DNA from: Neonectria sp. B-13
Taxonomy: Eukaryota; Ascomycota; Sordariomycetes; Hypocreales; Nectriaceae
Assembly (NCBI GenBank): GCA_002682825.1
Contig: NOKP01000029.1
Coordinates: forward strand, 310,001 to 374,000
DNA length: 64,000 bases
Direction of reading: 5' to 3'
Shown here: piece after piece, positions 45,170 through 55,534 of the stretch
Layout: each line of letters begins with the position of its first letter
Numbering within the stretch: the stretch's first letter is position 1
Notes under the pieces: generated by a model
Seen by the model: the letters and a program-made list of their open reading frames with translations, nothing else
Databases searched by the model: none
What the model was told of the DNA's origin: nothing
Program-made: the position numbers and the translations under genes

Positions 45170-47654
45170 TCACGACCAGCCAGTTCCACCGTAGCCAGCA
45201 TCAAACATCCCGTCATTAAAACTGATGATGCGATCTACATCTATAAAGTTCTGATCCAGAAACATCTGCGATATCGTGCTGAGGTCGCCATGCGGAGCGG
45301 TGCCTTGGTGATATGCCTCGGCTGAGGTCGACTCCAACTCTGATATGTCGGAGTTTCCTGTTGATGTCACCGTAGGAGCGGAGAGCATATTCCGTAGCTC
45401 ACCGTGTTGATTCACCATCCTCGAAATTGGTTGGCCGTTTGACTCGCGCACCCGAGTTGCCCGCGACGGCTCGGCTCTGGGTAATGTCGAGCTGGCGTGG
45501 GAGATTTCAGTCGTGTATCCGGAGGGGTTGATTCGAAGGAATTCGTTCTCGATGCTCTTCTGGTGCAAGTCCCGTAGTGTTTCCACATACTTTCCAGCTA
45601 AATTCAGAGACTTTGGACTGTCTAGTCCAGACCACAGTACCGACATCTCGTTGAGGCTATTCAGCAGAGAGGTAAACTCGGACGCCAACGCGGAGCCCGT
45701 GTAGTATCTCCAGTAGATCAACAACACCCTCGCAGAGATAAAAACGCAAAATGCGAATTGGTTCGCGACTGGAAGAGTGGACGGCACAGTCTTGAGATAG
45801 TTTCTGGTGATGGACGCAACCTCTACCGCAGCACAATGGCAAGTTTCTGCGCTCGAGGAGCTTGGTAACCTGGCGCTGAAGGACCATGAGATCGGCGGAA
45901 ACGCGATGGCTTGGTGAAGAAGAATGATGGAAGTATTGTGCGTAATGTGTGCTAGCGTCAGGTTCGGGTCCATGCGAATAGATTGCCTAGCCATGTCAGC
46001 CTTCCACTTCTGCGGGAGAAACATCTTCCAGTGGATGAGACGGAGGTCGAGCTCCTTGAACCGCGTGAGCCAACTCCCAATCTCCCGTTGATCCCGCATA
46101 TTGACTTTTTGCTGCAAGAAATACGTCGTGACCTGGCTGAGAGACTCGGTTGCCTCGACGGAGTACGCAAAGGCTCCGACTGTGGACATGTTGATTGAAG
46201 GCAAGGATCCTGTGGGCGACAGTCCTGACTCCATTGGGGTGCTCTTGTCATCTTCGGGGCTGGTGTTTTGTCCCGACGTTCCGTAGTGCGACGGCAGGAA
46301 TGCAATGGGGTTGCCTATCTTGCCAGCGGACTTGTCCCAGATGTTGAAGTACGGCGTGATAACGGGCTCGTCCTGCCACCAAAGACTAATGTCGCAGGGC
46401 AGACGCCGGCGAACGTCGTTAGATGTCAAACTCGTGTTCCAACCCATGGTTATAGAACAAAATCTATCCAGGTTGAAGATGTTCCAAAACACCCGTCGTC
46501 GTTCTTCCATCTCGATCCACACACATTCTTCATGAGATGAGAGTGAGATAAAAGGCTTGGATAGTGGAGGTCTCTCTGCCTCGTCGCTTTCGACGGTGAG
46601 TTGAAGGTATTCAACGGTCCGCGTCAGTGATCCGATTACAGACCACGCCCGCATTTCCTCGCCGTTGCCAATCTGCGCATTGTCAGCAACATATCTGTGC
46701 GAGAAATAAGGGGCCAGTAAATACATCGTTAAATGCAATGATAGTCAGAGCTTGAAGGCTTTCGATGACAAGGGAGCTTATAGCTGTGGATATGACCCAA
46801 TTTCTCGCTATATCCAGTTCTTGTTTGGAACAGAGGGAACCGGCGACGCTGTCCACATCAACATATCTTGTAGCCGCCACTAACATGGCCTGCAAGATAA
46901 CCAAGAGCTTAGGTCGTTCTGCGGCATCTGATAGCCTCTGATGAAACCTCGCTTTTTGAAGCATGGGAATCCAGGGATGCACATGGCTAAAGTATGTGTC
47001 GATCACAGCATCCAGCACTGATGTAGGTGGTAACGGTGGTACGCCGTTGACATTGTGAGGGGTGGCAGGATTTTCATCGGTGCGCCGCCGCTTTCTCCGT
47101 GGTTCATGCGTCAGACTGTCATTCAAGATAAGTTCTGAAGAATACTTTTCAGTCTCACCACTATTCGATCTATTGTTTAGACGCTGAACCTCTTGTGCCA
47201 GGAGTGACAAGATGCTTGATGCGCCATTATGGGAAATATCTCCATCAGAGTGTTGCTGGCTAGGTTGTGACTTTAACTCTTCAATGGACGTTTCCAGGCT
47301 ATCTTTTGCAGTGTTAATGAACTGCAGGCGACAAGTCTCGGATTGATGGGAATCATACCAAGTCGGCGATGTATGTTCTCTATGGCTCCTGGTTTCATGC
47401 CCGGCCGACTTTTCTCCCCTTTGTACTCACACTCACTTCCTATGAAGAGGCATTTAGTATAGGTCATATCCCAAGTGGGATTGGGGATAATTGTACTCAC
47501 CAGTCTTCCTGCATTGCTGGCAAATGGGCAGTTCTCGAGAGCACCGCAGCTTACGCCGGCGACAGCAGTTGCAAGCGAGCACCGACTCGGCGCCGGCGGC
47601 CGAACCCTCGGGGTCTTCGGCGCGGCCGTTGATCCTCTCCGTATCCGCCTCCAT
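45170..47654 (-). CDS. Zn2Cys6 fungal transcription factor, probable cluster regulator
   Basis: Exons 47501-47654, 47359-47439, 46725-47302 and 45170-46672 join in frame to 771 residues. The zinc cluster is ACNCCRRRKLRC, then CQQC, with the sixth Cys (GSEC) supplied by exon 2, giving C-x2-C-x6-C-x6-C-x2-C-x6-C. The dimerisation linker KPGAIENIHRRL-DSLE is rebuilt across the 56-bp second intron. The fungal_trans middle-homology domain starts around residue 190 and includes DAVIDTYFSHVHPWIPML and IGNGEEMRAWSVIGSLTRTV across intron 3. The frame upstream of 47654 is open but lacks ATG. A variant of the cluster element (CGCACTATGTC) lies 56 bp upstream, compatible with autoregulation. Its position inside the cluster makes it the likely regulator (inference). 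Confidence 0.92.
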
Positions 47655-47709
47655 CACCACGGGCCGATGCACGGATTCGCGGAGGAGTTGGGATACTTCG
47701 GAGTAAGTC

Positions 47710-47720
47710 CGCACTATGTC
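47710..47720 (+). promoter_or_regulatory. Variant cluster element upstream of the regulator gene
   Basis: CGCACTATGTC differs from CGGACTATGTC at one base and lies 56 bp before the regulator's ATG. Confidence 0.35.
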
Positions 47721-48548
47721 TGGGGGAAAATGACGAGCCACTTTGTCCGTCCCAACCCGGTTATCGGCATCAGGCGTGCGCTAGTATGTATTTGTGTTGC
47801 TGGGATCCCCCACACATGAACCGTCAGCTCGCCCACCCCGCACGGAAGCGAGTCAGGCGAGTCAGGGCAGGTCAATTCAGGAGGAACTCAGGTCACGCCG
47901 CCAGGGAACTGAGGAGAACACTAGCTGCTGTAATAAAGCAAGCCTTACTGCAAGGGAGAAATGAGAGTGTGCTTTGTCGTGGTGGTTCTCTGGCTAAAAC
48001 ACAGTTGGCTGGTTAATTCCCACCTTTAGTACATGTTGCACTACTTCATCATTAGATTAGGCAATGCCTTAAGCGACGGCCTGGTCTACGGCTGACAGGT
48101 GTGCAGTTCGGCATTGCTTATGGGATAATTGGTCTAAAATTCACATACCCTGAACAGCAACAGGTAGCTGGTTGAGAAAATCCTGGATCGTCACTGTTGG
48201 AGCATCTGAATCTGTATTGGCAAGTTCCACGCTTTGTTTTAGCCGGTAATAATGCACCCTAGCTTTGACAACATGTACAAGCTATTTAAGGCTAAATTAC
48301 GGAATAGTAGGCCATTGTGAGATAAACCTCGGAAGTCCGTCTCCTTTTCTGCTCTCGGGCCTCACAGCATCCATATCAAAGCTTCCATCCCCTCTTCAGC
48401 ACATTTCGTTCAACCCCCAGTGTCTGATGCAGCCATGTGACTTTGTAGGATCGGCGGCCAAAACCCCGGAATTGTGAACTGGGGTCACGGTGGTTAGTAT
48501 TTCCATTTTGAGCCATCGCACAATTCAGACTCCACTCCGGCTCATCCA

Positions 48549-48559
48549 CGGACGATGTC
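48549..48559 (+). promoter_or_regulatory. Cluster element upstream of the DUF1593 gene
   Basis: CGGACGATGTC matches the CGGACNATGTC consensus exactly and lies 114 bp before the DUF1593 start codon. Confidence 0.5.
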
Positions 48560-48672
48560 ATCCCCATCGCGGATGTCGGTCTTGGATCGACAGCCATAAA
48601 ACCACGGATCGAGACATAATCGAGGACACCGACAAGCATTTAATCCCCTCAGGTTAATCACCTCGTCGCAAC

Positions 48673-50172
48673 ATGGCCGAGTCCACTTCCAACCGAGCGG
48701 CCATCGCTCCTTTCCCCTCCAAGCCGCGAGTCTTCATTCTCACAGACATCACCAACGAGCCCGATGACGCCCAGTCGTTCTGCCGCTATCTAACTTACTC
48801 CAACCAGTTCCAGACCGAGGGAGTCGTTGCCTGTACTTCGATATGGCTCAAGGACAAGGTTGCACCCGAGAATTTGCTTGAGATTCTCGATGGATATGAA
48901 AGCGTCGTCGATAACCTCAACACCCATGTTCATCCACAATTTCCCTACTCCACTGCCGATTACTTTAGAAGTATCGTCAAGCCCGGTCCTCCGGTAAGAA
49001 AAACAAAACCTTAGTTGCGCCGCACTGCACTGCACACTACTAACCCATACTTCTAGGTCTATGGCATGGAAGCGGTTGGAGATGAGATCCCTTTGAGCGA
49101 AGGAGGCAAACTACTCTTGGAGAGCATCACGTCATCTTCCACCGATCCCCTTTGGGTCCTTGTTTGGGGTGGTGCAAACGTGTTGGCACAGGTGCTCAAC
49201 AACATCCGCAAGCGTCCCGACGCGGCTGCGCTACGATCCAAGCTCCGTGTGTATGCAATTTCTGACCAGGACGACACCGGCGCATGGATCCGACTGCAGT
49301 GGCCCGATGTGTTTTACATCTGCTCTGTGCATGGCTGGAACCAGTATCAAATGTCAACATGGGTCGGCATATCAGCGGCCGTTGACCAGGGAGGTCCCGA
49401 CCCGTCTCAGATCACGAAAGAATGGCTCAAGGAGCACATCCAGGTCGGGCCGCTTGGTGCCAAGTACCCAGACCTTGAATTCATCATGGAGGGAGACACA
49501 CCGACGTTCTTGTATCTGATCCAAAATGGCCTTGGCGTCTCAGAGCGACCTTCATACGGATCATGGGGTGGTCGCTATCTTCCTGTCAACATCAGCGACA
49601 AGGGGATTCCCATGGGGCACCACGCCGACACCGTGGACGAAGTTACCGGGCTAGATGGCCGGGTCTACAAATCCAATAAGGCTACAATCTGGCGGTGGAG
49701 AAATGCCTTTCAGAACGACTTTGCTGCACGCATGCAGTGGACTTTGACGGGTGACTTCACAAAGGCCAACCATCACCCTCTCATCGCTGTCGACGGCGAT
49801 GTTGGCATCACACCTATCCACATCGAGGCAGAAGCCGGCTCTACTATCACTCTCGATGCTTCACAAACATCTGATCCCGATGGAGACAACATTTCGTTCA
49901 AATGGTACCAATACCGCGAACCGAGCGCCGAGCAGACGTATCACCCGCCTGAAGTGTCTAAGCTGGAGATCAAGACGATTAACGAGAGCGGCAGCAAGGT
50001 CGAAGTGACAATTGCGGCGCCTGAACTTTCCTGCATTCTCTTTCGAGAGAAGAAACCCATTGGGCGTGGTCTTCTACTACACCTCATCTTGGAGGTTACA
50101 GATAGTGGATCGCCACCGTTGACGAGCTACCGGAGGATACTCATTCAACCGACTAACAAGAACTTGAAATAG
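48673..50172 (+). CDS. DUF1593 (nucleoside-hydrolase-like / Sde182) protein
   Basis: Exons 48673-48993 and 49057-50172 join in frame to 478 residues. The N-terminal part has a Rossmann-like nucleoside-hydrolase fold: RVFILTDITNEPDDAQS resembles the Asp-rich calcium and ribose-binding motif, and WVLVWGGANVLAQVL, YAISDQDDTGAWIR and WVGISAA follow. The C-terminal 110 residues resemble a PKD/Ig-like beta domain (TITLDASQTSDPDGD...FKWYQY). Family members are annotated as cellulose-binding or nucleoside-hydrolase-like but lack established activity; hydrolysis of an N- or O-glycosidic bond is plausible. No signal peptide, so cytosolic. The upstream element CGGACGATGTC and a sugar porter downstream tie it to the cluster. 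Confidence 0.88.
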
Positions 50173-50319
50173 AATGATGGAAATTCGGGAATCATCAACC
50201 TAGAGCCTGTGGGGGATTACCATCTCTCCTTGATTAGTTGCGGTGACATGGTGGGCGAGCGGCACATCGATGATATAGTCTGATATGGTGATTACCTAGG
50301 CGGAGCAAGGCTCCGTGAT

Positions 50320-50523
50320 ATGGACGCAGAAGATATTCTGAAATGCTATGAGAAAGGACAGGATATTCTGAATAATATCCAAGAGATCGTGGCACATCAC
50401 TGTCATAACGACAAGTTTCATCACGTGCTGACGAAGCTGGCCTTTCTCAAAATCAGACTTTCGGAGAGTTCTTACATCAAGTGTGGGCGACAATGTTGGA
50501 GACGGAAGACTAAAAGTGTGTGA
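50320..50523 (+). pseudogene. Fragment resembling a HeLo-like N-terminal domain
   Basis: A 67-codon open frame contains CYEKGQDILNNIQEIVAHH and VLTKLAFLKIRLSES. This resembles the ERGQ..IL and L-x-x-L-x-IRLSRWG portion of HeLo/HeLo-like domains at the N terminus of fungal cell-death and prion-inhibition proteins. The expected preceding hydrophobic helix and the following RWG region are missing, so it is a relic or a chance match. Confidence 0.3.
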
Positions 50524-50959
50524 AACGTCTAGAAAGTAGTAATGCATTGGGCAGCAATGGAAATCTAATCCTTCGCTGATTAATTTACAAATTTTGAAGG
50601 GTCAAATGAAGTATCTGACCATCCGTTACCCTGTTGAGTCTTGAATCAACCTTGCGTCATGAATGCACCAAGGAGCTTTCCAAAACGGCATTTGTATCCC
50701 CAAGCTTCCCCCGGAGTTAGTTACTCGGTATTCCTAGACTGGCTTGGCGGGCCTGTTATTCGTTTCTAGTCCAACCCCCGCACTCGAAGAGACGCTACTG
50801 TATGACCTGGGTGAAGTGTCCTCGTTTTGGGCAGTTTTAAGCACTCGCTACAAGGAACGCCAAGTTACCCGAGGGCACTAACGACGAGACAAACCCTACA
50901 CGACGACGGCGCTGGTGAAGTCTGGGGTATGGTCCCCAGATTTCGGGGAACTGGGATAC

Positions 50960-50996
50960 TATACGGATGCCGATCAACGCTGATCGATACCGTATA
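50960..50996 (+). promoter_or_regulatory. Nested inverted repeat upstream of the sugar porter
   Basis: TATACGG (50960) pairs with CCGTATA (50990-50996). Inside it CGATCA (50971) pairs with TGATCG (50981-50986) around ACGC. Each pair is a perfect inverted repeat and the outer one carries CGG...CCG ends. It lies 135 bp before the porter ATG, a usual distance for a regulator site. Confidence 0.5.
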
Positions 50997-51130
50997 TGAC
51001 AACCTCAGGACGAGCCATTGCGACCTTTTGCGCTTATAAGTTCCAGCCAACGGCTTCCCTAAGTTACAATTATGTGAGTCTCATTTCTTACACCCTCTAC
51101 TCATCCATTGCATACACACACTGCTGAAAC

Positions 51131-52891
51131 ATGGCTGGCAACAATACCGCTCTTCGCGATGAGAAGCTCGGCGTCGAACAGGTCGAGGCCACCCGCGATG
51201 CGCAATTGGCCCATCTATCTGACCAAGAGGACCATGACACGGGAATTTGGAAATCCTTTGTCAAATACCCGTGGGCATGTGTCTGGTGTGTATATGCCTG
51301 TTGGTGCATAATCCTCGTCAGTTTCGATGTCCAAGCTGCAGGGAGCGTCGTTGGTATCCCCCAATTCCGCAAGGACTTTGGTTTCGAGTTCGAGAATAGC
51401 TACGTTATTCCGGCCAAATGGCAGTCGGCCTTTAGCGGTGCACCAGTTGCTTCGTAAGTCGTTCTTAGTTCGTCGAAGATCCTCGCTAATTTGACTACCC
51501 ACTCCACAGCGCTGTCATTTCCTCCCTCGTCTCCGCCGAACTAGCCGACTGGATCGGCCGAAAGAACGTTCTCATAGGATCTCTCATTATATCTTTGATT
51601 GCCGTGGCCATCGAATTTATCGCCACCACCAATCTTGTCTTCTTCCTAGGCAAGCTTTTGAACGGTGTCATGGTCGGCGGTGTTGCCACAACCATGGTCA
51701 GCTACATAGGAGAGGTGAGTTTGTATCTCTCGTAACAAGTCGCCCCAGCTGCTTATATATATCATAGATCACTCCTTTAGCTCTTCGTGGCGTGTTTACA
51801 TGTGGCATTGGTGTAGCCTATGGCATCGGGCCTTTGGTCGCCTTTATTGTCATCAACTACACTGGCGATGTTGAGACGCGTTGGGCGTATCGCACAGTAT
51901 TCTGTTGTCAATGGGGGTTCGCTAGTGTAGCATTGCTCCTGATTCCTTTCATGCCTGAGTCAGTTATAAAGCTTGCTATTCAATGTCTTTTCGCTAATTA
52001 ATGACCAGGTCGCCGTGGTGGCTTGTATCCAAAGGATACAAGAAAAGAGCAATTAAGAGTTTGCGCAAACTTGGCCACTCTGAGGAAACCAGTAACAAAA
52101 AGTATGCTCTGATCGAGCTCACACTGGAACAGGTCCGAACGGAAACCGAAGGTGTCACTTATATGGAGTGCATGCGAAAGTCCAATCTCCGCCGGACCAT
52201 GATCAGCATTATGCCTTTGTGCATCCAAGCGTTGTCTGGCATTGCCTTTGTGGCAGGGTACTTCACTTACTATCTCCAACTGGCCGGGTATTCGACCCAG
52301 ATGAGCTATCGAATCCAAATTGCCCAGCCCGTTCTATCCATCGTTGGCAACCTGATGGCAGCTACCATGGTCGACAGGGTTGGGAGACGTGACCTGACCT
52401 TTTGGGGTCTTGTCGTCCTTACCATCCTCCTCCTAATTACCGGAGGGCTGGGGACGGGAACCTCGAAGCCAGCCATCACGGGAACGGTGGCCTTCATCCT
52501 GATTTACAGCTGGTGGTACAACGTCTCAATTGGTTCTACTGCGTTTTCTCTGCTTTGCGAAGTCTCCACGTCCCGGTTGCGTGTCAAGACCATTGCCATT
52601 GGATACGCGGTACAGAACTCCATCAACGTCATGTGGCAGTTCGTCATTCCGTTCATGTTCAACCCCGATCAAGGAAACCTCGGTGCAAAGGTAGCATTCA
52701 TTTTTGGGGGGCTGTGTCTGTTCTCCCTTGTGTATCTCTGGCTATGCCAGCCCGAGACTGCTGGACGGTCATATCAGGAATTAGACGAAATGTTTGCTTG
52801 CGGTGTTCCCGCACGGAAGTTCAAGGCATACAAGACTGAAGCTCAGATTCAAAACGAAGCAGCTGCCGAGGGGTTGGAGAAGGGTGAATAA
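51131..52891 (+). CDS. MFS sugar porter, alpha-glucoside permease-like
   Basis: Exons 51131-51453, 51510-51714, about 51768-51958 and 52009-52891 join in frame to 533 residues. The first helix region KYPWACVWCVYACWCIILVSFD and then GIPQFRKDFGF are typical of Mal11-type alpha-glucoside porters. The D-(W/R)-IGRKN loop, KLLNGVMVGGVATTMVSYIGE-ITPLALRG (spanning intron 2), MPESPWWL across intron 3, VDRVGRRDL and PETAGRSYQELDEMF are the SP-family signatures. Twelve helices; plasma membrane. The substrate could be a disaccharide, a glucoside or a cyclitol. It is the last gene of the cluster; the nested inverted repeat in its promoter may be its regulator site. Confidence 0.93.
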
Positions 52892-54169
52892 AAACACAAA
52901 AGGATCCGTGAGAGGCTTTGTAGTAACTATCATCAATCCAAAGACTTGTCATGCATAATTGCTTGTGGAGATCTAAGCGAAGTCAATTGACTAACGGTTG
53001 ATCTCAGTCAAGATGACTTGCAGCTGGGAAGGACAAAGTAAAAGAATCAGGGTGGCAAATGGAGACAGCGCGCAGTGCAAGAGCCGCAACGTACATGCTT
53101 CACTTACCTAGCATGAGATTATGTTGCAACCCGTACAAGCCATACAATTTAATGAGCATCAACCACTTGGTCCCACGCTGATGTCCTGTAATAATCAACT
53201 TATTGTATCAGTCTAAAGATAGTTGTGAAGATAAAAGCCAACTGGACAGCACAAACGGTGCAACACTGTACGCTGCGACATCCAACGTACCAGAACCGAG
53301 CCTGGGTTCTTGGCGCTGTTTCGTCATAGCCTTGCCTCGGGAATACGGCACTTGAGGTTCTACAGAAGGCGGCCTTGGCTTTTGGTCATTTTCTGAGCCC
53401 CGTTGCTACGTTCTAGGAGATTAAATTTGGAAGACAGGCACAATGAAGGCTCTGGGAGCCTTGCAATCGCAACTTGACAGTTTGAAGACTTTCACCGTCT
53501 TGTATTTGTATTACAAGAGTCTGGCTCTAAAATTGACATCGCAGCTGTCAGATCGCGTAATAATGGCTAGGTCGTGTCTGTCAAAAGGATCGTTTCAATC
53601 TGTTTATAAACGTGTGCGGGGTCTGTGAAACATCACAACCGAGCCTGGGGCTTCAGCACTAATTGAGCAAGGCTTCAGACGCCCTCACACTAGAACCGTC
53701 GCAGGTATGTTTCTCAATTCTATTCTAAGACCGTTCAGCCTTCCTCGCTTAGTTACTCTGTCCTTCTGATTCGCGAGGATTATAGATCCTACCCATTCGA
53801 CCTAGCATTCATTATTGGCGTCTCGTTATCTGTAAAAGCTGGTCGAATATGAGACTGCCAAGACAGCTGTTGGCGCTCAGCAAACCCTTCAACGTTGGTT
53901 CACAGGAAACACGACGGGCTCAGACCACACATCAAAGACTTGGACATGGTTTGGGATAGGTTTGGAGCTTCTTTCTTTTGGTAAGCAACCAAAACATCAC
54001 CCCAAAGCGTCTTGAGTCAAAGGATATAATTAGCTTCAGCATCGGGCTATCTTGTATATAATCTCAACATCCGTCCGTGATTAGACCACTACCAGCTCAC
54101 CAAGTCAACTTCCTCTTTTCTCATCCAACAGACCTCTTACATCACCTATTTACCTTAAGATTAACAAAT
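52892..54169. other. Intergenic
   Basis: About 1.28 kb with no supportable gene. A TATATAATC element near 54055 probably belongs to the next gene. The 61-codon frame at 53443 has no recognisable domain. Confidence 0.5.
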
Positions 54170-55060
54170 ATGACCCGTTCACGCAATCTTCACAGACGAC
54201 GTATCCTGCGTCACGATCATGTCAACCCGCGTTGCATAGCGCTCACCGCAATTTTTCTTCCTGCGTTCACCTTTGCCCAAGACGACGATGACCCAACTTC
54301 TTCCGCAGCCCAATTCTCAGAGCCATTCTTAGATCAAGTTACTGGTCTAAATATGGAGCGGTTTTTCGGCGCTCGCACCTCGTTCGCCTTCGCCTTTGCC
54401 CTTCCTGAAGTCCAAAAAGCACCCGCTGGCTCCTTCATCGGCCAGCTCTCCTTTCCCCTTGTCAACGGAGAGGGGTGGGGCGCCTTCGGACTTACTGGAG
54501 ACATGGAGGGCAACTTCATCCTTGCTGCATGGCCGGATGGTAGCGGTGGCGTCATGGCCTCCTTTCGCCAAGCTACAGACGAAGACAACCCGCCTGAGGT
54601 GACTGGAGACTTCAACGTGAGACCGCTCCCGGATGGTGTCTCTGTGAACGCAACATCCCTTACATATACCTTCCTTTGCGAGAATTGTCTGGACAGCTCG
54701 TTGGGGCTAGGCACCGACGCATTGTCGGGCGATGCCATCATGGGCTGGGCGCTTTCGGAACAGCCACCGCTTGGCGACCCTGGAAATCCAAATGCGAGGT
54801 TGGGGTTTCATGAGCGTGGATTTGGGCCTTTCACCGCAAGGCTTGGTTCAGCAAGCACAGCAGAATTCGACGCAGTTGCTGCCACAGCGCTGGATCCTGT
54901 TCCAGCGTCTGGTAATGCGGTAGCTGCTGTACCAGGGGCGTTTGGAGAGGGAAGTGGTGACGAGGATAGCGGGGATGAGTTGGGACGGGCTGACGATGCG
55001 GATGATGCAGATGATGCGGATGATAACGGTGGTATTGATAGCGGTAGTGATGATGACTAG
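54170..55060 (+). CDS. Secreted CDH-type cytochrome (DOMON-like heme) domain protein with acidic tail
   Basis: Single-exon protein of 296 residues starting at the first ATG (the open frame before it begins at GTG). A basic N terminus is followed by a hydrophobic segment ending TFAQ, a probable signal peptide. Residues 50-230 resemble the b-type cytochrome domain of cellobiose dehydrogenase: FAFALPEVQKAP, FIGQLSFPLVNGEGWGAFGL, then GDMEGN with Met112, and FHERGFGPF with His214, the expected heme ligands. Cys170 and Cys173 could bridge. No FAD dehydrogenase domain follows. Instead the tail is a repetitive Asp-rich stretch (DDADDADDADD). Such free cytochrome domains may pass electrons to lytic polysaccharide monooxygenases (inference). 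Confidence 0.85.
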   Translation: MTRSRNLHRRRILRHDHVNPRCIALTAIFLPAFTFAQDDDDPTSSAAQFSEPFLDQVTGLNMERFFGARTSFAFAFALPEVQKAPAGSFIGQLSFPLVNGEGWGAFGLTGDMEGNFILAAWPDGSGGVMASFRQATDEDNPPEVTGDFNVRPLPDGVSVNATSLTYTFLCENCLDSSLGLGTDALSGDAIMGWALSEQPPLGDPGNPNARLGFHERGFGPFTARLGSASTAEFDAVAATALDPVPASGNAVAAVPGAFGEGSGDEDSGDELGRADDADDADDADDNGGIDSGSDDD

Positions 55061-55534
55061 AACAGTGAAAATGAGCTGGAGGGTTGAAAGAATAAGAAAG
55101 GAATTGCGGGTATTATACCAATTTATCTCGGCATTATTGCTAAATACCCAAATATGCGTGGAAATTTTGAAAGAGCCCGGTCGTAGATTGCAGCCCAATC
55201 GCTATATTTGTTCTACCGTACCAGCGTCCATGTATACCTTACTTGATTGCCAAAAAGCCCGCGTGGTGGATAATCAGAGGCGGGACTGAATCTTTTCAGC
55301 AGTCTCATGGAAATTCTCTAAATCCATTAACGAAGAGGACGCTTTCGAGGACAGAAAAAATACAATCATCAGATCGGATAAATGCCTTCAGAGTTGTTTA
55401 CGATGATGATCGGCATTGAATGTCAGGTGACTGAACACTGTCACATGATGAAGGCCACTCGTCTTCACCGCACATCCGCTCCCGAGTTCCCACAACTCTA
55501 AACCTCTCACATACTGACACCACGCCATTCGAGC

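Noticed and set aside
53443..53628. 61-codon plus-strand frame
   Set aside because: No motif or conserved context; the length is expected by chance.
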